This document shows positions 1-4,987 of a stretch of DNA of 5,051 nucleotides, piece by piece. The notes under the pieces are model-generated. The model was not told the origin of the DNA. It did not search any database and saw only the letters and a program-made list of their open reading frames with translations. The position numbers and the translations under genes are program-made. The DNA is taken from NCBI GenBank assembly GCA_016200825.1, contig JACQEA010000371.1, forward strand, positions 1 through 5,051, read 5' to 3'. How positions within the stretch are numbered: the first letter of the stretch is position 1; each line of letters starts with the position of its first letter. This DNA comes from Chloroflexota bacterium. Lineage in GTDB: Bacteria > Chloroflexota > Anaerolineae > UBA4142.

Positions 1-1794
1 TCCTTCTTCCAAGCCAATAATGAACACGACCGGAAATTCCAACCCTTTCGCCGTGTGCAATGTCATCAACGTAGGCGCGTCCGCGCGTTCATCGTACGAA
101 TCAATGTCCGCGACGAGCGCGACCTCTTCCAAAAATTGTCCTAACGCAATTTCCGCGCTATCGCTGGAAAAAGATTTTGTGACGTTGCGCAGTTCCATCA
201 CGTTCGCCCAGCGATCTTCGCCTTCAGGTGTTCCATCGCGCGCGTAATGTTCGTACCCCGTCTTTTCCAAAATCAAATCGTAAAGTTCCATCAATTTGCG
301 CGAGGATTGCGCGGCGCGTAGTTCGTCAATCAAATTAAGGAACGCGCGCAAGGATTTTGTGGAACGAGAGTCGAACGTTGGAACAGACGGAGGACGATGG
401 ACGGTGGACGAATCTGCTCCGTCCTCCGTCTTCGGTCCATCGTCCTCCGTCTGGATTTTCTTCAGCACCGCGTACGGCACTTGATCCAATCTCTGCGACC
501 AATATTGCAAATCGTCAATTGTTTTTTTGCCGACGCCGCGCGCGGGCACATTGATGACGCGATAAAACGCGATGCTGTCGCCCGGATTGTACGCGAGTCG
601 CAAGAACGCGAGCAAATCTTTGACTTCGCGGCGTTGATAAAAACGCGTCGCGCCAACGAGCCGATACGGCATCCCGCGCCGCACCAGCGCGTCCTCCAAC
701 ACGCGCGATTGCGCGTTGGTGCGATAAAAAATCGCGATATCGCGCGGATGGTATAGACGTTCCGCCGGAGCGTCTCGACGCGTCAAGCGCACGATTTCAT
801 CCACGACGATTTGCGCCTCTTCTTCTTCGTTGTACGCTTCTACAACGCTAACTGGAATGCCCGGTGGATTTTCGGTCCACAGATTTTTTTCATGCCGCGC
901 GGAATTTTTGCGAATGATAGATTGCGCGGCGTCGAGAATTGTTTTGGTCGAGCGATAATTTTGTTCCAGCAAGACGACGCGCGCGTTGGGAAAATCTTGG
1001 CGCAAGCGCATCACGTTGCGAAAATCCGCGCCGCGAAATTTGTAAATGCTTTGGTCTTCGTCGCCGACGCAAAATAAATTCTGCTGTTTGTCCGCCAGCA
1101 GTTTCATCAGCGCGTACTGCGCGATGTTGGTATCTTGAAATTCGTCCACGTGCAAGTACGCAAAACGATTTTGATACCGTTCTAAAATATCCGCGTTCTC
1201 CCGCCAGAGGCGCACAGTTTCCATGATCAGATCGTCAAAGTCCACCGCGTTATTTTCCGCGAGGCGCGCCTGAAATTTTTTGTACGCGCGCGCCACCGCT
1301 TCGTGCCAGTACGACGGCGGCACGTACGCGTCGGGTCCGATCAAATCGTTTTTGGCTTTGCCAATCGCGCCCAGCACCGCGCCCGGTCGATATTTTTTGT
1401 CGTCGAGATTCAACTCTTTGAGAATTTGTTTCATCAGCGCGGTTTGATCTTCGTCGTCGTAAATAATAAAACCTTTACCCAAGCCGATGCGCTCGCCGTC
1501 GCGGCGCAAAAAGCGCGCGCAGGTCGCGTGAAAGGTGCCAATCGTCAAATCTTGCACGCGCGCTTCGCCGACGAGCTGCACCAACCGCTCGCGCATTTCG
1601 CGCGCGGCTTTGTTGGTAAACGTCACCGCGAGAATATTGCGCGGCGAAATATTTTTCGCGTGGATCAAATACGCGACGCGATGCGTGAGGACGCGCGTCT
1701 TGCCGCTACCGGGACCCGCCAGCACCAGCACGGGACCGTTGACAAGTTGCACGGCGTTTTGTTGAACGGGATTGAGTTCGGAAAGAATATCCAT
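1..1794 (-). CDS. pcrA: PcrA/UvrD-type ATP-dependent 3'-5' DNA helicase, N-terminal 598 residues (C-terminus beyond window)
   Basis: Superfamily 1A helicase that unwinds DNA with ATP in nucleotide-excision and mismatch repair, replication restart and removal of RecA or RNA polymerase (family knowledge). My minus-strand translation begins MDILSELNPVQQNAVQ, which holds the Q motif at about residues 8-15. Visible motifs in order: Walker A AGPGSGKT (26-33, Lys32); TFTNKAAREM (motif Ia, 58-67); GTFHATCARFLR (Ib, about 86-97); Walker B VDEFQDTN (216-223); GDEDQSIYKFRGAD (III, 244-257); EQNYRST (IV, 277-283); LMTLHTAKGLEFPVVF (V, 576-591). Motif VI and the tail lie beyond the left edge; relatives run about 700-780 residues. 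Residues 449-471 are an in-frame low-complexity insert encoded by a heptad repeat in the 2B subdomain. The ATG at 1794 is chosen because the Q motif starts seven residues later. A GTG at 1806 would add four residues. Neither start has a clear Shine-Dalgarno. PcrA and UvrD cannot be separated on this evidence. Confidence 0.96.
   Translation of the reverse strand, partial: MDILSELNPVQQNAVQLVNGPVLVLAGPGSGKTRVLTHRVAYLIHAKNISPRNILAVTFTNKAAREMRERLVQLVGEARVQDLTIGTFHATCARFLRRDGERIGLGKGFIIYDDEDQTALMKQILKELNLDDKKYRPGAVLGAIGKAKNDLIGPDAYVPPSYWHEAVARAYKKFQARLAENNAVDFDDLIMETVRLWRENADILERYQNRFAYLHVDEFQDTNIAQYALMKLLADKQQNLFCVGDEDQSIYKFRGADFRNVMRLRQDFPNARVVLLEQNYRSTKTILDAAQSIIRKNSARHEKNLWTENPPGIPVSVVEAYNEEEEAQIVVDEIVRLTRRDAPAERLYHPRDIAIFYRTNAQSRVLEDALVRRGMPYRLVGATRFYQRREVKDLLAFLRLAYNPGDSIAFYRVINVPARGVGKKTIDDLQYWSQRLDQVPYAVLKKIQTEDDGPKTEDGADSSTVHRPPSVPTFDSRSTKSLRAFLNLIDELRAAQSSRKLMELYDLILEKTGYEHYARDGTPEGEDRWANVMELRNVTKSFSSDSAEIALGQFLEEVALVADIDSYDERADAPTLMTLHTAKGLEFPVVFIIGLEEG
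382..455. repeat. Heptad-periodic inverted repeat inserted in frame inside the helicase gene
   Basis: Read on the plus strand, 386-413 is four 7-bp units beginning GAC (GACGGAG, GACGATG, GACGGTG, GACGAAT). After one non-matching heptad (414-420) come units beginning GTC (421-427, 428-434, 435-441, 442-448) and a partial unit from 449, all in exact 7-bp register. The outer arms 385-402 and 435-452 are an 18-bp perfect inverted repeat (AGACGGAGGACGATGGAC) around a 32-nt centre. A 12-bp direct repeat CGTCCTCCGTCT occurs at 420-431 and 441-452. In the helicase frame the element encodes Thr/Glu/Asp/Pro/Ser-rich sequence (about residues 449-471) without a stop. The unit GACGAAT is a rotation of GAATGAC, the heptad that forms the array at 4541-4680, so both probably belong to one repeat class. 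Confidence 0.85.
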
Positions 1795-1993
1795 AAAATC
1801 AGCCACAGAATCACAAGGAAAAAGTTAGCCACAAAATCACACAGAAAAAATGAGTAACCTTATTGGTACCTATCGCCAAGTTGCCGTGACAAAACAATTT
1901 TCAGATCATAATAAATTGCACGACATCAAACGGAAACAGATCGAAGAGATCATTCTTATTTTCTGTGACCGTCTGTGTGTTTCTGTGGCAAAA
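1795..1993. repeat. Spacer between maf and the helicase gene with CCACAGA-type dispersed repeats
   Basis: No gene is supported in this spacer. It holds three copies of a degenerate element, GCCACAgAAtCACACAGA-like. Two are direct copies at about 1801-1824 and 1827-1854 (period 26), and one is inverted at about 1961-1989, directly beside the maf stop codon. Segments 1828-1845 and 1972-1989 are reverse complements at 16 of 18 positions. A leftward maf read-through transcript could therefore fold them into a long stem enclosing about 126 nt. There is no U-tract, so it is not a classical intrinsic terminator. The helicase start region lies immediately beside copy 1, and the alternative GTG start lies inside it. 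The role is unknown; this may be a mobile or recombinogenic intergenic repeat. Confidence 0.6.
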
Positions 1994-2665
1994 CTATTTC
2001 GCTTGCAAAATAATTTGCGCGACCGGGCAAACGATCTGCAAATATGCTTGACACGCGCGATCGGGAGCGTCAACGCCGACGCCAAATTTTTTCAACGCGC
2101 GATCCAAATGACACAGCGGCAAGCCCATCACGTTCGCGTAACATCCATCCACGCGCGCCACGGGTGAAAAATCGCGATGTTGCACCGCGTACGCCGCGGC
2201 TTTGTCGAGCGGATCGTTCGTCGCGAGGTATGTTTCGATTTCCGCGTCGGAATAATCGCGCATCCACACGCGCGTCTCGGCAAGCTCGGAGATTTCCTTG
2301 CCGTTCCCGCGAATCGTCACGCCCGAAAAAACAGTATGCGCGGTGCCGCGCAACATGCGCAACATTCGACGCGCATCGTCGGCATCGCGCGGCTTGCCGA
2401 GAATTTCATTTTGAAATGAAACGGTCGTATCCGCCGCGACGACAATCGCGTCTGAGAAATTTTTCGCGGCGCGCGCGGCTTTGGCTTTCGCAAGTCGAGC
2501 GACGAGTTGCTGCGGCGATTCGTTGCGTTGTGGAGATTCATCAATGTCAACGGACACAATCTGAAAATTCAATCCGAGCAAACGAATTAATTCGCGGCGG
2601 CGCGGCGAGGTGGAGGCAAGCAACAACGTAGGTTCGTAAAAGTTTGGTTGGCGTGAGTGATTCAT
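1994..2665 (-). CDS. maf: Maf family nucleoside triphosphate pyrophosphatase, YhdE (dTTP/UTP) type
   Basis: Cytoplasmic pyrophosphatase hydrolysing dTTP, UTP and modified pyrimidine nucleotides to monophosphates plus PPi; the family acts in nucleotide-pool cleaning and is linked to septation control (family knowledge). Numbered from the ATG at 2665 (223 residues): LASTSPRRREL signature at 16-26, VVAADTTV with catalytic Asp79, LGKP at 89-92, SGVT near 114, ETR at 130-132, DPLDKAAAYAVQ at about 151-162, and GCYANVMGLPL at 174-184. The DKAxAYxxQ and GxYxNVxGLPL forms fit the YhdE branch rather than the YceF (7-methyl-GTP) branch. An upstream in-frame ATG at 2719 would add 18 residues. I prefer 2665 because that extension lacks the GCG and CGC codons typical here (it uses ATA, GCT, AGA, GCA), contains repeats, and lengthens an already long family member. 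No Shine-Dalgarno precedes either start. The C-terminus carries an extra tail of about 25 residues with two cysteines. Confidence 0.93.
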   Translation of the reverse strand: MNHSRQPNFYEPTLLLASTSPRRRELIRLLGLNFQIVSVDIDESPQRNESPQQLVARLAKAKAARAAKNFSDAIVVAADTTVSFQNEILGKPRDADDARRMLRMLRGTAHTVFSGVTIRGNGKEISELAETRVWMRDYSDAEIETYLATNDPLDKAAAYAVQHRDFSPVARVDGCYANVMGLPLCHLDRALKKFGVGVDAPDRACQAYLQIVCPVAQIILQAK

Positions 2666-2702
2666 TGGAAAATCCAATGCTCTAGCAAGCCCGAATCCAA
2701 TG
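2663..2702. repeat. Hairpin and 9-bp direct repeat in the maf leader
   Basis: CATTGGA (2663-2669) and TCCAATG (2673-2679) form a 7-bp perfect inverted repeat with a 3-nt centre that includes the preferred maf ATG. AATCCAATG occurs at 2671-2679 and again at 2694-2702, 23 bp apart. The 11-mer CATTGGAAAAT at 2663-2673 recurs just after the tRNA-Arg gene (4807-4817). This suggests the leader is partly built from the same intergenic TTCCAAT/ATTGGAA material. A hairpin over the start codon could dampen translation, but that is inference only. Confidence 0.5.
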
Positions 2703-2736
2703 GAATGTTTTATGAACATACGTTGACACGACGCGC

Positions 2737-2765
2737 ATCATAGAGTATGGGAATGGGATTGTCAA
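2737..2765 (-). promoter_or_regulatory. Promoter for maf (leftward)
   Basis: Read on the minus strand, TTGACA (complement of 2760-2765) is a perfect -35 box. It is followed after exactly 17 nt by TATGAT (complement of 2737-2742), which matches the -10 consensus at 5 of 6 positions. Transcription would start near 2730, leaving about 65 nt of leader before the ATG at 2665, or about 11 nt before the ATG at 2719. The -35 overlaps that of the rightward ligase promoter. Confidence 0.75.
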
Positions 2766-2788
2766 GACGATTGCGACAGTGCTATAAT
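2759..2788 (+). promoter_or_regulatory. Promoter for the DNA ligase gene (rightward, extended -10)
   Basis: TTGTCA (2759-2764, 5 of 6 to consensus) lies 18 nt before a perfect TATAAT (2783-2788), which is preceded by TGC, the extended -10 form TGn. The start of transcription would be near 2795, about 16 nt before the TTG start codon. The -35 shares TGTCA (2760-2764) with the opposite-strand maf -35. Confidence 0.75.
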
Positions 2789-2801
2789 CGAAAAAAGAAA
2801 T

Positions 2802-2806
2802 GGAGG
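2802..2806 (+). promoter_or_regulatory. Ribosome binding site fixing the ligase TTG start
   Basis: GGAGG lies 4 nt before the TTG at 2811. It is the only strong Shine-Dalgarno seen before a gene in this window, and it supports the non-ATG start. The spacing is slightly short. Confidence 0.7.
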
Positions 2807-2810
2807 CACG

Positions 2811-4553
2811 TTGCGCTTTTCAAAACTAGGTGAATCACTGGCTCAATTGGAAAAAACTACAAAGCGTCTCGAAATGACCGCGACGCTCGCGCAATTGTTC
2901 AAGGACGCGAGCGCGGACGATATCGCGCCGATTATTTATTTGACGCAAGAACGCTTGGGTCCCGCGTTCGCGCCAATTGATTTTGGAATCGGCGACGCGC
3001 TTGCCGCGCAAGCATTGGCAAAAGCGACCGGCAAAGATATTGATGCGATCAAAAAACAATTCAAAACCAAAGGCGATTATGGAATCGTCGCGCAAAAATT
3101 GTTGACGAATAAAGGCAACACCTTGACGATCAAGCAAGTGTACGATCGCTTGATGGAAATCGCGACGACAAGCGGCGAAGGCACGGTGGAAAGGAAAACG
3201 GATTTGCTCGCGGATTTGTTGAAAAAACTTTCGGGCGAAGAAGCGCGCTATGTTTTGCGAATTCCGTTGGGGCAATTGCGTTTAGGCATCGGCGATCCAA
3301 CCGTGATGGAAGGATTATCGTGGTCAGTCACGGGCGATAAAACTTTGCGCGCACCAATCGAGCGCGCGTACAATGTTTGTTGCGATCTCGGCGCGGTCGC
3401 GCGGATTTTCAAAAGCGATGGCGTTGCCGCGCTGGAAAAAATTCAAGTGAAGGTCGGCAATCCCGTGCGCATGGCGCTCGCGGAACGCGCAAAATCGTCT
3501 GAAGATATTGTGACGCGCCTCGGCAAATGCGCGATTGAACCCAAGTACGATGGACTGCGCGCGCAAATTCATAAGAACGGCGACGATGTTCGCATCTACT
3601 CGCGTAATCTCGAAGAGACGACCGCGATGTTTCCCGATATCGTCGAAGGCGTGCGCAAACAATTCAAAGCCAAGACGGCGATTCTGGAAGGCGAAGCGTT
3701 GGCGTACGATTCCGAAACGGGTGATTTTCTGCCGTTTCAAATTACGACGCAACGCAAACGCAAGTACGACATTGACGAGTTCAAAGAAAAATTACCGCTC
3801 AAACTGCTCGCGTTTGATTTACTCTACGCGGACGGCAAGGACGTGACGCGGCTCGGTTATAAAGAGCGACATGCGTTGCTCGAAAAATTTATCGTGAAAG
3901 GTGACACGCTCGAAGTAGCAGAGCAGGTGGTTACACAGGACGCAATCGCGATCGAAAAATTTTTCATGGAAAAAATCGAGCATGGGCTGGAAGGGATTAT
4001 GGCGAAACGGCTCGACTCGACGTATCAAGCGGGCGCGCGCAATTTCAACTGGATCAAATTGAAACGCTCGTATCAAGGTCATCTCACGGATACGGTGGAC
4101 GGCGTGATCGTCGGCTATATTCGCGGACGCGGGATGCGCGCGCGCTTTGGGATTGGTGCGTTGTTGGTCGCGGTGTACGACGACAAGGAAGATAAATTCG
4201 CGACGGTCACGAAAATCGGCACAGGATTTTCGGATGAAGAGTGGCCCAAACTGCGCGAGCTGTTGGACAAAATCGTAAAAGAAAAACAACCCGCGCGCGT
4301 CGACGCGTTGCTCGTACCAGATGTGTGGGTCGAACCGAAATATGTGATCGAGATGCAAGCGGATGAAATTACGCGCTCGACAATTCATACTGCAGGTAAA
4401 ACCGACGACGAACTGGGGTACGCGCTGCGTTTTCCGCGCGTGATCGGATTTATTCGCGCGGACAAAAAGCCCGAGGACGCGACGACGGTGAAAGAGATTT
4501 TGAAAATGTTTGAAAAGCAGGGGAAGAGTGGGGAAGTGACGAATGAAGAATGA
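2811..4553 (+). CDS. lig: ATP-dependent DNA ligase, archaeal-like three-domain form (580 residues)
   Basis: Seals nicked duplex DNA through ligase-AMP and DNA-adenylate intermediates (family knowledge). An N-terminal DNA-binding domain (about 1-235) opens MRFSKLGESLAQLEKT, like archaeal ligases of 550-600 residues. The adenylation domain has motif I EPKYDGLRAQIH with nucleophile Lys245, motif III ILEGEA (291-296), IIIa LLAFDLLY (332-339), IV EGIMAKR (394-400, Lys399) and V NWIKLKRS (413-420, Lys416 and Lys418). The OB-fold domain (about 430-565) ends with motif VI-like ALRFPRVI (538-545). All catalytic elements are intact, so the protein should be active. The start is TTG at 2811, set by GGAGG four bases upstream and by the conserved N-terminus. 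It is transcribed divergently from maf. Bacteria normally replicate with NAD-dependent LigA, so this is probably an accessory repair ligase; no Ku or LigD partner domain is present. The last residues and the stop codon fall within the heptad repeat array. Confidence 0.96.
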   Translation: MRFSKLGESLAQLEKTTKRLEMTATLAQLFKDASADDIAPIIYLTQERLGPAFAPIDFGIGDALAAQALAKATGKDIDAIKKQFKTKGDYGIVAQKLLTNKGNTLTIKQVYDRLMEIATTSGEGTVERKTDLLADLLKKLSGEEARYVLRIPLGQLRLGIGDPTVMEGLSWSVTGDKTLRAPIERAYNVCCDLGAVARIFKSDGVAALEKIQVKVGNPVRMALAERAKSSEDIVTRLGKCAIEPKYDGLRAQIHKNGDDVRIYSRNLEETTAMFPDIVEGVRKQFKAKTAILEGEALAYDSETGDFLPFQITTQRKRKYDIDEFKEKLPLKLLAFDLLYADGKDVTRLGYKERHALLEKFIVKGDTLEVAEQVVTQDAIAIEKFFMEKIEHGLEGIMAKRLDSTYQAGARNFNWIKLKRSYQGHLTDTVDGVIVGYIRGRGMRARFGIGALLVAVYDDKEDKFATVTKIGTGFSDEEWPKLRELLDKIVKEKQPARVDALLVPDVWVEPKYVIEMQADEITRSTIHTAGKTDDELGYALRFPRVIGFIRADKKPEDATTVKEILKMFEKQGKSGEVTNEE

Positions 4554-4680
4554 CAAATGGTGAAAGATGAATGACAAATGATGAATGACAAATGACGAAG
4601 GACTGAGGACGAATGACGAAGGACGAAGGACGAATGACGAATGACGAATGACGAATGACCAATGACTACTGACTAATGAC
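4541..4680. repeat. Tandem heptad array, consensus GAATGAC, 20 units in register
   Basis: From 4541 to 4680 the sequence divides without a single indel into exactly twenty 7-bp units. GAATGAC is the exact unit at 4548, 4569, 4583, 4611, 4632, 4639, 4646 and 4653. Others vary mainly at the first four positions (AAATGAC, GAAGGAC, CAATGAC, TAATGAC, TGAGGAC, TACTGAC). The left units are more degenerate than the four consecutive perfect ones at 4632-4659. The ligase TGA stop (4551-4553) lies within unit 2, so the array overlaps the end of the gene. The heptad period shifts frame each unit, so it yields meaningless repetitive peptides on the minus strand, and no gene is supported in 4554-4734. It resembles in style the short tandemly repeated heptamers of cyanobacteria (established analogy); the function is unknown. 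Confidence 0.9.
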
Positions 4681-4696
4681 TCGTTCACATTTTGAA

Positions 4697-4726
4697 TTGG
4701 TAATTTGTTATTGCGCGTGCTATAAT
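4697..4726 (+). promoter_or_regulatory. Promoter for tRNA-Arg (extended -10)
   Basis: A perfect TATAAT at 4721-4726 is preceded by TGC (4718-4720), an extended -10. A weak -35, TTGGTA (4697-4702, 4 of 6), is 18 nt upstream. The predicted start near 4733 is almost at the tRNA 5' end (4735), implying a 5' leader of only a few bases. The 10-mer GTGCTATAAT (4717-4726) is identical to the ligase promoter segment 2779-2788. Confidence 0.65.
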
Positions 4727-4734
4727 TTTGCCGC

Positions 4735-4808
4735 GCCCCTGTAGCTCAAATGGACAGAGCAAGGCACTCCTAACGCCGAGGTTGTGGGTTCAAGTCCCGC
4801 CAGGGGCA
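4735..4808 (+). tRNA. trnR: tRNA-Arg, anticodon CCT
   Basis: A complete 74-nt cloverleaf reading AGG arginine codons. The acceptor GCCCCTG (4735-4741) pairs fully with CAGGGGC (4801-4807), with discriminator A4808. D stem GCTC/GAGC (4744-4747, 4757-4760) encloses a 9-nt loop containing GG. Anticodon loop CTCCTAA (4767-4773) has CCT at 4769-4771. T arm is GTGGG, TTCAAGT, CCCGC (4784-4800) with one G-T wobble. CCA is not encoded, so it must be added by the CCA enzyme. The anticodon stem is odd: AGGCA (4762-4766) against CGCCG (4774-4778) gives only three Watson-Crick pairs, with A-C next to the loop and A-G at the outer end. The rest is canonical, so I consider it functional. Confidence 0.93.
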
Positions 4809-4907
4809 TTGGAAAATTCCAAATTCCAATTTCCAATTTCCAATTTCCAACTTCCAATTTCCAGTTTCCAACTTCTAACTTCTAATCTCCAATCTCTAAC
4901 TTCCAAC
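4809..4907. repeat. Tandem heptad array, consensus TTCCAAT/TTCCAAC, 13 units
   Basis: Directly after the tRNA-Arg, TTGGAA and TTCCAA (4809-4822) form a small inverted repeat. The TTCCAA arm opens a 7-bp array of thirteen units from 4817 to 4907 in perfect register. Units include TTCCAAT (4824, 4831, 4838, 4852), TTCCAAC (4845, 4866, 4901) and variants TTCCAGT, TTCTAAC, TTCTAAT, CTCCAAT and CTCTAAC. Degeneracy grows to the right. The sequence differs from the array on the other side of the tRNA, but the period is the same. No gene is supported between the two tRNAs; any open frame here is tRNA plus repeat. Confidence 0.88.
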
Positions 4908-4914
4908 TTTTCGT

Positions 4915-4943
4915 TTGCTTCATTCGATTATTCGTGTTATATT
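4915..4943 (+). promoter_or_regulatory. Promoter for the interrupted tRNA-Lys (extended -10)
   Basis: TATATT (4938-4943) is preceded by TGT (4935-4937), an extended -10. TTGCTT (4915-4920) stands exactly 17 nt upstream as a partial -35 (TTG conserved). The predicted start near 4950 lies about 2 nt before the tRNA 5' end at 4952, the same close spacing as at tRNA-Arg. This suggests the second tRNA is transcribed on its own. Confidence 0.55.
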
Positions 4944-4951
4944 CTCATTGA

Positions 4952-4987
4952 GGTCCGCTAGCTCAATTGGCAGAGCAACTGACTCTT
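4952..4987 (+). tRNA. trnK: tRNA-Lys (anticodon CTT), 5' exon only; gene interrupted after the anticodon
   Basis: The 5' half of a tRNA is complete: acceptor strand GGTCCGC (4952-4958), TA at positions 8-9, D stem GCTC/GAGC (4961-4964, 4973-4976) with loop AATTGGCA, A26 (4977), anticodon 5' stem ACTGA (4978-4982), then C, T and anticodon CTT (4985-4987). ACTGA-CTCTT is the usual 5' anticodon arm of bacterial tRNA-Lys, where AATCAGT would be expected next. Instead GAGTCAGG follows, and no variable region, T arm or 3' acceptor (expected GCGGACC) occurs before the window ends 64 nt later. The best explanation is a group I intron in the anticodon loop, with the 3' exon beyond the right edge. A disrupted pseudogene is the alternative. 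Lysine is inferred from CTT, assuming the splice site lies after T36. Confidence 0.8.

Noticed and set aside
1303..1857. Plus-strand open frame of 184 codons opposite the helicase N-terminus
   Set aside because: It is antisense to the Walker A to Walker B region of a clear helicase. CGCG-rich codons reduce stops on the opposite strand and make such shadow frames long.
1905..1933. Possible minus-strand promoter for the helicase gene (TATGAT at 1905-1910)
   Set aside because: The -10 is good but no acceptable -35 lies 16-18 nt upstream, so the support is too weak to annotate.
1828..1989. Intrinsic terminator after maf
   Set aside because: The stem between inverted CCACAGA repeats encloses about 126 nt and has no GC-rich short stem with a U-tract.
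1850..2167. Plus-strand open frame of 105 codons covering the maf-helicase spacer
   Set aside because: Half of it is antisense to maf and half is CCACAGA repeat. No recognizable domain or start signal was found.
2044..2631. Plus-strand Arg-rich open frame of 195 codons opposite maf
   Set aside because: It is antisense to the conserved Maf motifs, with low-complexity Arg/Ala composition and no ribosome binding site.
2800..2829. Nine-codon ORF beginning ATG at 2800 and overlapping the ligase TTG start
   Set aside because: It could be a regulatory upstream ORF, but its ATG overlaps the ligase Shine-Dalgarno and no ribosome site precedes it. Probably chance.
3819..4688. Long minus-strand open frame of 289 codons opposite the ligase and through the heptad array
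   Set aside because: Its start is pure repeat translation (Ser-Phe-Val-Ile-Arg-like units), the rest is antisense to a gene with intact catalytic motifs, and no ribosome binding site or family motif is seen.
4541..4907. CRISPR array
   Set aside because: The repeats are 7 bp, directly adjacent and degenerate. There are no 25-37 bp repeats separated by unique spacers, and no cas genes.
4728..4961. Plus-strand open frame of 77 codons across the tRNA-Arg and second heptad array
   Set aside because: It is a translation of tRNA and repeat DNA, a familiar type of spurious gene call.
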